Shown in pieces: positions 22,175 to 34,602 of a DNA stretch of 64,000 nt. A program made the position numbers and the translations under genes. The notes under the pieces were generated by a model. That model did not search any database, was not told where the DNA came from, and saw only the letters and a list, made by a program, of their open reading frames with translations. The DNA is from Patellaria atrata CBS 101060 (Eukaryota > Ascomycota > Dothideomycetes > Patellariales > Patellariaceae): NCBI GenBank assembly GCA_010093705.1, contig MU006090.1, positions 895,817-959,816 of the forward strand, in the 5' to 3' direction. How positions within the stretch are numbered: the stretch's first letter is position 1; every line of letters begins with the position of its first letter.

Positions 22175-25088
22175 CTACGTACTCTCGCCAAAGAAGCGAC
22201 TGGCGCCTACGATATCCCGATCGTTGTTCGCGAAATCCCAGCCCACGATCGTCGGATCCTGCGAGCAGCAAATGATGCGTCTGGAGTCAAACTGTAACTT
22301 GAAGACCCTGCTGTTCGCTGCCACGGGGTTGTTCTGCTGCGGAGGTTGGACGTGCGGTTGTGGGGGTTGTGGGAGATTCGCCGCTTGTTGTTGGGCATGA
22401 TGAGCTCCTTGATACTGTTGCTGCTGCTGCTGTTGTATTGCCATAGCCAGCCCGTGGTGATGGTGATGATGATGTGGTGGGTGATGGTGTGTTTGTGGTT
22501 GGACTAGAGGTACAATGGCGGGATTTGTGGTCGGTTGAGCGTCCCCGTTCTGAGCCGGCTGCCCCTGATTATTCTGGTTCTGCATCTGTGCCAATAGTAC
22601 CGCGTTTGCTGTTTGCGAACTGTTCTGCGCCAGTTGGGCTAGCTGCGCCTGCATCTGCTGAGCGTGCAGCGCGTGTGCCTGAGCTACCAATGCTTGCGCG
22701 TGTTGAGCTTGAGCCTGTGCCTGGGCTGCGAGTTGCTGAAAGCTAGCCATCGGGGTAGGCGCGCCGTTTCCTGGTTGTGTATTGGCTCCCTGAGCAGGGG
22801 AGCGTCCCCTGGTCCCGCTGGCAGCACGCACGGCGTCGGATTGCTTCAGCTCATGTTGCGGTACCCATTTGCCCTTAGAGTCCTTCTTCCATATGATCAC
22901 AGTTTCATCGTAGGAGCCCGAAACGATGCGAGCCCAGCGGCTACCGCCTCCACCCGGGGGTAACTTCGCACCGTAAGCGAAGATGTCCTTAGGGTCCTTG
23001 GAGCCAGCGTTCCGGGCACGACGATGCTCGCGGGTTAGCTCAGTGCTAATGGTTCCCTTATTCATGGCCTCGAAGTACTTCTGGTCAACAGCGCGCGCCT
23101 CAGCTTCGAGCTCGTCCTCGTTACCTGGATGGTCCCCGAAGCGAGCTTGGACGGTACGAACGAGAGAGGCATGGCCTTGTAGACATGCAACCTCGGCGCC
23201 AGTGACGCGGTCAAATATGCGGACGGTATTATCGCTACTACCGCTTACGATCCGTCGACCATCAAACTGGACACAGGCAATGCCCTTGATGTGGCCAACG
23301 AAGGTCTTGAGACATATTCCGGTGCGCACATCCCAAACCTTGACAGTACGGTCACCGGATGCAGAAACGATCTGTCCGTCTAGGATCTGAATGGCATTGA
23401 CAGCTGCACTGTGGCCATTTAGTGTCATCATTAAACTGTATTCCTTCAAAGGCTTGAAATGCAAATGCTGGCTCTCTAGTTCATGGAACATGTTCACAAT
23501 ATACGGCGGAAACGATGTACCGGGTGTGGTGGTTGTTTTGGGGTAGGCCTCATCGGTGGGCAAGATTGCATTTCTGTTCCAGACCTTGATTGTTTTATCC
23601 TTGGAGCATGTTATTAAGTGACGGTCATCAAATCGTAGGTTCAAAACCGATTCTGTGTGAGCGTTGGTAAGGGTTCGAATCAGTTTTCCAGTTGAGAACT
23701 GCCAAAGTATCACGTTGTTATCACTGCCTCCAGATATGACGATATCCTGTTCTGGTCTTTCGTCAAACTGTAGGCAGAGGACTGACGCTTTATGACCTGT
23801 TAACGGAGGCACCATGAGTCTTTGCGTCTCTAGATTCCATATTCGGACAGTCTTATCCCTACTACCACTGACCAGGTAATTTCCGGAGAACTGGATCGTG
23901 TAGACACACTCCCCATGAGCCTCCTCCATATGGTTAGGGTGAGGTAATTGAAAGTTCACGTATCGTCCTGAATTCCAGTTGTCTTCTAGTCTTCTCTTTT
24001 GTTTGTATAAGTATTGCCAATTAACTCTAGGCTCATTACCCGATCCCGACTGTAATAAAGTGGGTGTGACAGGGGGTAGTATAGGATCCGCCGATATAGG
24101 CGGAGACTGGATTGTCGAATCGTAGTGATATATTGGAACAGGATGCATGATATTGTTCCCTCTCATATCTCGGCTTGTTGTCGTAGCTTCAGGAGATAAC
24201 CTGGAGTCGTGAAAATCCACATCTTGCATAGCATCCTCGATCACAGGTATACTATCATCTGCTTCGACAACTCCATGTTGCTCCACCCACGATTCAGCCG
24301 GTCCATCTGTATTTTGCACATTTCTACCATCTTGACTACCGTCACCGAAGAGGCCGGACTCTTGCACTACCCGTTTCTTTGGGGACGGGCGGTCACCATC
24401 CAAGTCTGCCCGTCTGACACGCCGTCTCCGTTCTCGGAGTTCCAGCACGCGTGATCTTTCGGAAGCCTCAAACGCTCTGATCTGAGTCATATCAGCTACC
24501 CATCCTTCGGAATGGAAGGCCTGCTTCCACAGCTGACTGTCTAGAGCTCTCAATCGCCATGCTTTGGACATGGAAGACGTTAATAGTAGAGTCTCTGCTG
24601 GTAGGAATGAAAAGATAGCGAAGATAATTTCGGACGGTAAACGATTGACGGGATCAAGATGCAGGAGCGGATTTAATCTTTCCACTATCGCTGCAATTGA
24701 GGAGGTCCGAAGTGATCGAAGTATTGCGTACGTAAATTCTGCAGTAACGATAAGCGCGCGTTCGTCTGCTATTGTTAAGTCATACACAATAGCGCAAATT
24801 TGCTATTGTGTTACTGTCTGAGGGTCACGCTGACATACCACTCCGCTCTGCCTCACTCAAATTCAAGATCCATGAAGGTAACGGTATTGGGCCTGGTTCA
24901 GACTCTGAACTTTCCACCATTCCAGACTCCGTTCTCGTAATTAGGTCACTTCCACTTTGGCTTCTTGTATCTTCCGAAAAGCCCTCGTCAATCTTGTTGA
25001 ACGGCGTTCCCATACTAGCACTACCAGCAAACCCCGACAAGTATGGATATGGCTGGTTCCCGAACGGATTCGAATTATTTCGCCGCAT
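22175..25088 (-). CDS. fwd-1: F-box/WD40 protein, FWD-1/beta-TrCP-like SCF substrate receptor
   Basis: Exons on the minus strand are 25088-24839 and 24738-22175 (937 residues). The 100-bp intron starts gtatgt and ends ctgcag; splicing gives LPSWILNLSEAERS-EFTYAI, matching the conserved region before the F-box in filamentous-fungal FWD-1 proteins. The start MRRNNSNPFGNQ is the first in-frame ATG upstream of KIDEGFSEDTRSQSGS; more 5' coding exons are possible. The F-box (about residues 115-160) reads NRLPSEIIFAIFSFLPAETL. About seven WD40 repeats follow from residue 350, for example SGSRDKTVRIWNLETQ and SASGDRTVKVWDVRTG. A long Gln/Ala/His-rich insertion (poly-His and poly-Gln tracts) precedes the last blade, FKLQFDSRRIICCSQDPTIV. 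In Neurospora, FWD-1 links phosphorylated FREQUENCY to the SCF ubiquitin ligase. The substrate here is unknown. Confidence 0.82.
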
Positions 25089-26228
25089 CCTATCTATCCA
25101 CTCGATATCGTCCAGGAAGATGACCCGATATGGATTTATGACTTCTGCCCTCAAGAGCGCTAACACAGTGTAAAGGACACCTTCGAACACACGTCTGGTG
25201 CGCAATAGATCGGGGTAAACAGATGACAGTATGTTTCGAAAGCAGTGTGAGAAAGAGCAAGGAACTTGTACAAGGACAAGGACAAGCTGACCGGACCGTA
25301 GATACGATCCTCTCCTAATCCAGTACTGACGGCGATATCTGTATGCAGGGCACGATGTCCTTGTTTTTATATCGTTGTCACGGGAGACTGGGGTGGAAAA
25401 GGCTGAAGTCGGAAGAGTTTCTAGTAAAGCGGAGGCGGCGACCGGGGAATCAGAGTGAGTTTCGTATAAGTTCGGTGCAGCAGAGTGCGTCAAATGCTAT
25501 ATGTGAGTATTATTTTACTGGCGATCAATCTGACAGAGAATACAGAGTACCAAAGGCCAACGTTGGATTATCTATGAAGCGGTGTAAAGCGATCTCGTGC
25601 ACGATTTATGTTGTCTTTCGGTCGTCTTCGTCGGGTTACGTTGTGTAATGGTGAAATGGAGACTCAACTTTGGCAAACAAGCAAACAGTGCTAACGATAA
25701 CGTGACTAGTAGACTTTACTTACGTGAGTGTTAGACCGGAGTGCTTGACCTGTTAGTAAGCGTGGTAAGATAGCCTACCGTGTCCCGATGTTTCTTAACA
25801 GTTAAGTTACGGCAAGACTCTTTACGTTTACGACTTCGCTACCCCCAATGCACCCCTAGATTTGGGATCAGAGATAGCCTAGCGCTGTTACAGTATCTTA
25901 TTAGTTCTTCACCTCCAAGGTATCTTACCTTACGGAGGAGACCCTTTCTATTCCTCGTTAATTGCCTTTCACTTTGAACGCCTGTGGAAGGCTTATTAAC
26001 CGTCCAAGAAAGGCTTAGCGCGCACCTTTGCCAAGGTCACCCTGAAACGCATCGTCTTTTTGACATCTCTCACAACCCACCTTACCGCTGTCAACGCCAA
26101 CTCCCCTATAACCTTCTACACAGAGTGCGCTGCATCTATCCAGTAATTACTTCGCGCTTTTGCCCGCGCTGGAGCTCCTTTCTACAGCGCCAACCACTCT
26201 TACATCCTTCCACTGACCGATCAAAGGG
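25089..26228. other. divergent promoter region between fwd-1 and CDC24
   Basis: About 1.1 kb. The minus strand is open to about 25493 in the fwd-1 frame and may include extra 5' exon sequence, but no in-frame ATG-led start is clear. The plus strand before 26229 is C/T-rich, as expected for a fungal 5' UTR. Confidence 0.4.
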
Positions 26229-29200
26229 ATGGAGGTGGCGTCGCAGATCCCTCTTTATCGAACCTACACAGCTCCTCCTCCAAATTCTCACACCCGCCTT
26301 CATAGCTCGGGAGGCTCTTCCGCGCTCATGCAAGCCTCGAGTCACCAGAGCCTTCAGAGCCACCAGAGCTCTAGCCATTCCGTCTACTCTCCTAGAACCT
26401 CGGGCGGCAACAGCACCGGTGCTGAGAATACACCGAACACCTCATCATCTTCCTTGTTCGCTGCCTCGTCACTCAACCCGACGCCAGTCAACCCCTTGTC
26501 AATAAACGGCGGACCTCTCGAAGCTTCCAACAATGTCATCAATATCCGCGGAGACAAGAACAATTCCCTTTGGCAATACTGCGGTCACCTTCGACGACGC
26601 TTAGAGGAAGTCCCAGGTTACGATAAAATTCTAGCCCAGGAGGAAGAGGAAGCAGATGATGAGACGATCCAAACCGACCCAGTGACTCTGGTCTGGAGAA
26701 CCTTCAGGAGGGGCTATCCTCTAATGTTGATATACAACACGATAGAACCGGAAGTAGAGCTCTTTGTCAACAACGACAAGGTCGGCGAAAAAAAGCGCGC
26801 TCAAGCGGCCACGATGGCATTCCTCAAAGCATGTATCGACCATCTTAATATTCCATCCGAAGATTGTTTCATTATCGCAGACCTCTACGGTGACGATACT
26901 TCGGGCTTTGTCAAGGTTTGTTTACCCTTCACTCTTCTGTCATGTGCCTGACTGCCCGATTTCACGCCCGCTCTTCAGAGATTGTGGAAGGAGAAACAAA
27001 GTGCTTCAGTCCATTATGCTCAGCTGGAAGAGATATCACCTTTTGATCAAGTCATATTACTATGACTCTTCGCTTATTACTCACAAACCCCCCAGTCGCG
27101 CTCCCAGAGTCTGGACGGAGATACAAAGTGCTTCAGTCTATGATGCTCAGTTGTGGAGGCTCATTGCCTGTTCCCTTCTGTCAATTATCAGGGGTCTTTG
27201 CTTTGTACTCATAGTTCTATAGGTCGCCAAGGTCGTCAATCGCGTCTTAGATATCCTTGTCGAAAAGGGCAAGATCAAAGCTGTAGAGAAGAAAATTCAG
27301 GACAACACCTCCAGCATTGGGGATTCCAAGGAAGCAAAGTTTCGAAAGAATGTGATCAAAGAGCTAATCGACACCGAAGTAACCTATGTTCAGCATCTAG
27401 AGCTTCTATTTGCGTTCAAGACTGCGGTCGAAGAGAAAGGCGCGATACCCAGAGATACTATCCATCAGATCTTCTTGAACCTAAATCAACTTCTGGACTT
27501 CCAACGTCGTTTCCTCATTCGCTTGGAGCAAGTCAACGATCTACCAGACGAACAGCAAGATTGGGGACACGTATTTATGACGTATAAGGACGCTTTCATG
27601 GTTTATGAACAGTTTATCGCCAACCAAAAGAAGTGCGAAGAGGTCGCTATGCGTGAGTACGACAAATTGAAAGCAGCTATGAGTAGTTCTCCGGAGCTAC
27701 GTCAAATGGTGGAATCTACCACCACATTGACTTCATTCTTATTGAAACCATTCCAGAGACTTTCAAAATATCCACTTTTACTTAGGGTAAATTATAATAT
27801 CTCCTTTAGTAACTTCCGCTAACCAAAGCAGCAATTGCTTGAGCATGGTGGTCTCAACGAAAATCTGAAAGCCCATATCGCAAAGGGACTGGAAGCACCT
27901 GAATCCGTTCTACAGAGTACAAACGCCATGATTGACCGTGAAGAGCGGAACGAAGCCGTCATCGAGCTGAGAGAGCGTGTGGAGGATTGGAAAGGACACA
28001 AAATTGAAGGCTTTGGAGACCTACTGCTTTTTGGCACCTTCACAGTTCTTAAAGGCGAGGCTGTTACATCAAAGAACGAAGAGCGAGAGGTAAGGAGAAT
28101 TCTAGACGAAGTATGAGTTCGCCCTAGAGCAGACACTCTTCCTGGGCCGTCACACTTTATCTTCTCCCCACGCATGCGCCATGGATTTCCATTGGTGTAG
28201 GCGTTCTATTTTCGTCTGGCTAACTTGAGATTAGTACAAAATCTACCTCTTTGAGATGATCCTATTATGTTGCAAGGAGATCAACCCGAACAAGCAAAAG
28301 GCTAAGATAGTCAGAGATAAACGAGGCAAACCCAAGCTTCAATTGAAAGGCCGCATATTCATGCAGAATGTCACGGAGGCTATTCAGATATCAAAAGTTG
28401 GTAAGTAGGATTTTTCAGTCAAGTTTCTTTCAACCGGGTAGGACGGCTGTAATGACCAACTCTACAGGCTCCTACACATGTCAGATATTCTGGAAAGGCG
28501 ATCCTGGAATCGAAAATTTCATCATTCGATTCACTACAGAAGATGCTATGAGGAAGTGGGCCACCCAGATCGACACTCAGAGGAGACAGTGGAAGGACAA
28601 CTCGAGAAACAGCGCTCGCACTCAACAGTCAAGCACATCTCAGACGGAATTTACCTACATGATAAATCAAGGAGCTCTCGAAAATCCTTACAGGCAGGAT
28701 GATGAAGAAGAGGAAGAGCTCACTGGAACGACCTACGCTCCTGTGGATCTCAACATTACTAGAACTGGCTCAAGCACCAGTCTTCGCTCCCGTTCGGCTA
28801 CCGGTGATAGCGGACCTCCTATGAACTCTACAGATCCCAGAGCTGCGCCACCACGTTTCCCAATGATATCCGGCCCGCTGTCACTTCAAACTCAGCGCAT
28901 GCCTGGTGCTCCGTCCCCAGGAGAACGACCTGGCGACTCTTATTTCTCGCCTGTAGTGGAGACTCCTCTTTCGTCCAGGACTAGCTCCTCATCTACGAGC
29001 ACTTTCCCTTTTCCTCGTCAGCAGACACCAATGAACGGTTGGCATCATGAGGAACACAATCGATTCACCGCCCCAGCAATGGGCAGGACTACGTCGCGTG
29101 AGAGCTCAAGCATTCGTAATCCTCAACGTCCATCATTGCCTCCTGGCTCTTCTTATGCTACGTCTATGTCATCTCAGGCTCGACTACGATCAGCAAGCAG

Positions 29201-29894
29201 TCCCGATATTCAGAACTCCGCTGGGCAGCGTAGGCCTTCTAACGGGGCCATCCAGCCACCGGTGCCGGAGGTCCCACCAATTCCATTCCCTACGCACCAT
29301 GCTTACCATCATGGATTGGTTAATCGTAGTTTGAACAATTCGCCTAACTTCGCTCATCAACTTCCAGCGCGATCAGCTACACAATCACCTAGCGTACAGC
29401 GTGAGAGAGTGGTCCCTGCTCATAATCCATTCGAGCATGGTCCTATGCCTCCCCGCAGCACACCGTTTGCACGCACAGGGACACCTGGATCACTCATGGA
29501 CCCCCCTCGCAATCTCACTCCCGCCTCTATGGAGACAAGAACGCTGTCGCCTCCGCTTGCAGGTAGCACACTAGATAGTGAAGGCCCATCACAACTCAAG
29601 GTCAAGGTAGTTTTCAAGACTGTAGGACAATCGATGACCTTGGTGGTTCCGATGAATATTTCTTACTCGACCCTCAGGGGCAGGATCGATATGAAGGTAT
29701 CACGCGTAACTGACAATCAATGGTCTCTTCTCGACGGTACACTCAAGTTGAAATATAAGGACGACGATGGTGACCTAGTCACTATTCAATCGGACGAAGA
29801 TGTTCAAACCGCGTTCGAGAACTGGAAAGAGCAGCAGCGCGATCAAATTTCTGGGGGCTCTCTGGGTGAAATTACGCTACAGCTATCCCAGTAG
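26229..29894 (+). CDS. CDC24: Cdc24, guanine-nucleotide exchange factor for Cdc42
   Basis: Activates the Rho GTPase Cdc42 at sites of polarised growth. Exons are 26229-26915, 27223-27786, 27832-28089, 28235-28400 and 28468-29894 (1033 residues; phases close). Domains in order: a Ser-rich lead; a calponin-like Cdc24 region (about 115-235; SLWQYCGHLRRRLEEVPGYD, VWRTFRRGYPLMLIYN); a DH domain (about 270-450; IKELIDTEVTYVQHLELL, TSFLLKPFQRLSKYPLLLR); a PH domain (about 480-610; FGDLLLFGTFTVLKGEAV, QLKGRIFMQNVTEAIQ, YTCQIFWKGDPGIENFIIRF); a long Ser/Pro linker; and a C-terminal PB1 domain with an acidic OPCA-type motif, KLKYKDDDGDLVTIQSDEDV. PB1 normally binds the scaffold Bem1. Intron 1 (307 bp) is much longer than the others and carries an internal duplication. 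Confidence 0.96.
26986..27153 (+). repeat. duplicated 41-bp segment inside CDC24 intron 1
   Basis: 26986-27026 and 27113-27153 align without gaps over 41 bp with five mismatches; the shared core is acaaagtgcttcagt. The copies sit 127 bp apart in one intron. Both read QSASV followed by AQL in one frame, so a copied or decoyed exon fragment is conceivable. Confidence 0.8.
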
Positions 29895-31177
29895 CCACCC
29901 TTCCTTCGGTCTCTCTCAAGCGCAATCGCCTTGGGTTTTTACAAAAGCTGTCTCTCTGCATTCGGCGGCGTCATACATGTTTCCACCTTCTAAGTCGTAA
30001 GGTTTGGTCTTCTCTTCTAGCAGGGTCACCCGGCGCACGAATGCTAGGTTTCAAAAATTTCGGTATATTCGGACAGAAGGCGCAATGAGGCGCCGAAGGT
30101 CCTTTTTCCAATTACTCTTCTTCACTTGGACTTATACAGCATAGGCCGGAGCAAATGTCATTGAATCTTTTCACGGCGGTTCTATAAAGGTCTATACACC
30201 TGTGCTGGTCAAGTTCTGTTTCGGGTTAGCTTTCATGGTTTGTTTACCTCATATTGTGTGAGATCGAGTCTCACCCCACCATTGTCAAAGGCTGGAGTTT
30301 ATGGAATGAATTGATGAAGGAATGATGTTCACGGCGTCGGTGCAGGACGGCTCAGGTGTTATGGCATCTATTCTGACTGTCACATATCAGATCAGGAAGC
30401 TTGGGTAGCTTTCTTATCAACCCATATAGTCTGCTTTAAGTGCTTTTATGTATGTAGTAATCACAAAATTGAATGCAGAATTTCAATGAATCGGTAAGAT
30501 AGTAAGCTTAAACTTAATAAGTTCATGTCAACCTGTGTAATCCACATCATACGCTAGTCAAATATGTGACAAGTCTGAAGAGAAAGATGCACAGTTAGGC
30601 TTAAAGCACCGTAAAGTGCTCGAAGTCGTCCATAGAGGAGCTGATGTGCAAGGGGTAACGTCAAGCCACCAAGCCAGGTACACCCAATTCAGGTGCATGG
30701 CCGCAGGAACACAAAAATTCCTTTGTTTGAATCCTGAAAGGTCCCAGGTATGGATAGCTTAGATCACCATCAACTCTTTGTTCTTCGCCATCAAAAGAAT
30801 CAAAAGCCGGTATAGAGGTAAGGCAGTCTCTAAATATACATACTATATGCTGGGGTTACGAAGATCTGGGGAAAGTCAGCGGGGTACGACTGTCTTGAAA
30901 TCTGGAGCATAGGGTTGTCGATACGTAAGTCACTATCCTGATGACGACTACTTTACGGTTAACGGGTAAGGTAAATACACAGTACAGCACTATTTTACGA
31001 AAATCGCAAATGCTTGATCATGAGCCCGACTTCTCCCGCCAGATCACCTTCCCAACAAATCTTATTCTTTCCTCCTGAAAAAGTATATAACCCCGTCGGA
31101 CCCCCCACCCTGATGTCCTAGACCTCCCTTCTCCCGCTTAACCTACACCGCCAGGAAACTTCTTCTTCACCGCCAAC
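29895..31177. other. intergenic, about 1.3 kb
   Basis: CDC24 3' region and NRAMP promoter. No gene seen; a TATA box near the right end is listed separately. Confidence 0.45.
31083..31090 (+). promoter_or_regulatory. TATA box of the NRAMP gene
   Basis: gtatataa lies about 90 bp upstream of the start codon and is followed by a C/T-rich tract and cgccaac just before the ATG. Confidence 0.5.
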
Positions 31178-33157
31178 ATGAATTGCCCTTCACGCCCAGA
31201 TGCAGATGTTCATATCGAAGGGTGGAATCAGAACCCTTCTGACCTCGCGGCCGACACTACTACGAGGAATGACTTGAACCATATCGCTAATTCCCGCCAG
31301 CAAAGAGGTCATCGTCTAGATCCTACTGACCCTTCACTCATCGATGTCGTAGCTGTACAACAGCCAGAACACACCGATTCTGAACACAAGAATCAGAAAA
31401 AGAGCTCGGGAAAAAAGGAATACAAAGCTACCGAGCAAGAGAGGGATGTGGCAGCAATGCCTACGTCCCTGTATGGTGGTTCAAGTGGAGCGGACGGTCC
31501 CTCATCTCCTGTCATGGCTTCCTTGACCAGAGCGCGCGAGATTTTGGTGAAATATTCCAAATTCGTTGGCCCAGGTTTCATGGTTGCCGTTGCGTACATA
31601 GATCCCGGTATGTTAGCTTGGAAATAATGTCCTCAGATTCCGACATCACTATCTGGGACAACACAAGAGAAAGCTGCTAACGTAAAAATTGTTGGTCAGG
31701 GAACTATGCAACCGATGTTGCCGCAGGTGCTACCTATAGATTTAAATTACTATTCATAATTCTTATGTCTAATCTTTTTGCTATTTTCTTACAAGCACTT
31801 TGCGTCAAATTGGGTACCGTGACTGGTATGAACCTAGCGGAAAATTGCAAAGCTCACCTTCCCTCATGGTTGAATTACGTGTTATACTTTTTCGCTGAAT
31901 CCGCAATCATTGCCACGGATATTGCAGAGGTTAGTAAAAAGTCTCTACGCCTTTTGCTTTGTCCATCGGTAAAATATGAATTTTCGATTTGAACTAACCG
32001 GAGCAGGTTATTGGCACTGCCATCGCCCTAAACGTCCTCATTAACGTACCGCTTGTCGCGGGTTGCGCCATCTCCATCGTGGATGTTCTCATAATTTTAT
32101 TATTTTATAGACCACAGAATGGGTCAATGAAGGCCCTCAGAGCATTTGAATTTTTCGTCATGGCACTAGTCCTTGGCGTCGTCATTTGCTTCTGCTTCCA
32201 ACTCAGTCTCATCGAAAATACCTCCGTTAAAGAGGTATTTAGGGGATATCTTCCTTCACACGCTGTTGTGGAGTCTAAAGGGCACGTATCTCCCTACTTT
32301 AGCTCATACAACCGATCAACTGACTCAATTATAGTCTCCTCCAATCATGCGGTATCCTCGGTGCGACAGTCATGCCTCACTCCCTTTACCTAGGTAGTGG
32401 CATCGTTCAACCGCGCCTTAAGGAATTCGACGTACGAGCTGGAGCCATCTCGCCCTCCCATGGCGACGAAGATGACCCAGCTCTCGAGAAATACCGCCCT
32501 TCCATCTCCGCCATCCGAGCATGCATGAAATATAGCATCATCGAATGCGCCATCTCTCTGTTCACCTTCGCCCTCTTCGTCAACAGCTCCATCCTCATCG
32601 TTGCTGGAGCTTCACTTTCAAACACTCCTGCTGCAGAGGATGCTGACCTCTTCGCCATACATGACCTCCTCGCCCGTACGCTTGCCCCTGTGGCTGGTAC
32701 CATATTTGCTCTTGCGCTACTTCTTAGTGGTACCAGTGCTGGCATTGTCTGTACTATTGCTGGTCAAATGGTTTCCGAAGGCCAACTCAATTGGACAGTC
32801 GCACCTTGGGTACGCCGGCTCATCACCCGTGCCATTTCTATTACGCCCTCGATTATCATCGCAGGCGCAGTCGGTAAGCAAGGGCTTAGCAGGGCGCTTG
32901 AGGGTAGCCAGGTCGCACTCTCTGTAATCCTGCCATTTGTCTCCGCGCCTCTGATCTATTTCACCTGCCGCAACAGCGTCATGACGGTCGCGACGGATGG
33001 CGAGGGTGAAGTTGTGGGCGAGGGCGAGGCGAGGGTTTTTGGAGGCGTGAAGATGAGGAATGGTTGGGTGACGATTGTGGTGGCAGGCGTGATCTGGGGA
33101 ATCATTGTTGTTATGAATGTTGCGCTTCTGGTATTGGTGGGACTCGGTATTGAGTAA
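31178..33157 (+). CDS. NRAMP-family divalent metal transporter (Smf-like)
   Basis: Proton-coupled Mn2+/Fe2+ uptake by a plasma- or endomembrane carrier of the NRAMP (SLC11) family. Exons are 31178-31607, 31700-31929, 32007-32281 and 32335-33157 (585 residues; phases close). A 115-residue charged N-terminal tail precedes KYSKFVGPGFMVAVAYIDPG and NYATDVAAGATY; the DPGN metal-binding motif is split across intron 1. The second signature, CGILGATVMPHSLYLGS, carries the MPH metal-site motif. About ten to eleven hydrophobic helices are visible, ending with VTIVVAGVIWGIIVVMNVAL. A long acidic loop follows RLKEFDVRAG. Intron 3 seems to use a GC donor (separate entry). Which yeast paralogue (Smf1, 2 or 3) it matches cannot be decided here. 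Confidence 0.93.
32282..32334 (+). other. probable GC-AG intron in the NRAMP gene
   Basis: A 53-bp interval starting gcacgt and ending attatag. Its removal gives VVESKG-LLQSCGILGATVM, which fits the NRAMP pattern at this point, where homologues read G-L-Y-Q-x-C-G-I-L-G. The nearest GT donors give the wrong phase (32286) or lose the conserved residues with a poor gtctaa site (32273). Confidence 0.6.
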
Positions 33158-34602
33158 GGGGATAGCGGTATCTGAGATATGTTACCGCGGTCCGGGAAAC
33201 TAGACAGAATGGTTTCTGTCGATCAATGAGAGACCATCAAGGCAGAGCTCTGAAAATGGATTGAACCACTGGGTAAGACTAATGGTTATGAATGATTATG
33301 GAATGATATGATCGGTGAAGGAATTGATATTTCGAAAAGGGGAAGCATAAATGGTAGTGCTTAGGACCTGATTTGTGATAGATAAGCACGCCCGTACGTA
33401 AGACAGAATGGACATCAACTCGTAAAATGCTCAATCATACCACACATCTTCGTATTATGCTGGGATGATTAAGTTCACTTCAAGTAATGACGGATTGATC
33501 GGAAGTCTACCAGTTCCCTATTATGACATTTATCACCTATCGTATAGTTGATTTAGGATCCTCTTACCCCTTTGGTTTACAGGAAATTGAACAAGTACTG
33601 CGGCCTTGTAACTGTAGCTATCGTGAAACCATACGGATACACCGACTGAATGCCTTCTCCCGGCGCTTTCTCCGTCGCTACTTTATAGGAAATACCGGAG
33701 GGTACCGGGAGTCCCAACCGTAAATGATTGGACTATAAGAGAATACTTCAAGCTCTCAACGGCACTGCAGTGAGAAAAAATTGAGACCACACCGGAAGGT
33801 GCCCAGTCGTATGGATTGCTTATCCGTGACGGTCTACCTGTTGTACCATAGCTCTCCAGATCGTCCCCGGCTCCAGTTACAGGAAGTACCGGAATGTACT
33901 GAAGCCTTTGCGGCCGTCCATATGGCCGAATTGTACGGATGCCACTACCGACTTATTTTTTTTGGAATTCACTCCGACTATCACGTATAGGGAAGACCCG
34001 AGCATAAATGGATCCTCAACCGTAAAAATAACTTATAATTAACCAGGGAAACCGTCCGTTGTAAGTTTTACTTAACCATTTAGATCCCCTTTTCAAAGTG
34101 TATGGGCAGTTCAGCGCTCCTTTCTTTGGATGAAGACAGTGTACTGCGTACTTCTGATGAATTAGTAATAGCCCCCATTCTTAAATGTTACTAACCCCGT
34201 CGATCTTTCCTAAAGTGAGTGTGAGGTGGAAAGAAGAGTGGTGCAAAAGGTGCAAACAAATGGACAACCAAATAGTTCTACCTTCCTAGCTCGTTATCCC
34301 TGGAGACCAAGCTAAACTTGAAAAATGGAAGCTGCTTGAGATGGATGAAGTTATTGGAGCAGCGGCAGAGCTACCTCAGCTGTGCCTAACCTAAGGTAAA
34401 GGTACTGTCATCGGTAGTCATCTCCGCGCATATACCTTACGATAACCTAATGTGAATGTTCCCCTCTCACGTGGGGAACGGGTGGAACTTTCTTATCTAT
34501 GAAATGGAAAGAACGTAGAACGAACGAGTTCTATTTATTTTCCTTCCCCTCCATTCTCGTCCATTCGTCTCAATTGATCCTGAACCATCGGTTCCGCTAT
34601 CT
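33158..34602. other. intergenic, about 1.4 kb
   Basis: No gene supportable; frames of 66-69 codons around 33523-33990 have no motif. The right end is the promoter of the phosphatase-like gene. Confidence 0.45.

Noticed and set aside
25089-25493. Extending the F-box protein to 25493
   Set aside because: The upstream part starts only at a TTG codon and reads unlike the family; the ATG at 25088 gives a family-like start. An extra 5' exon cannot be excluded.
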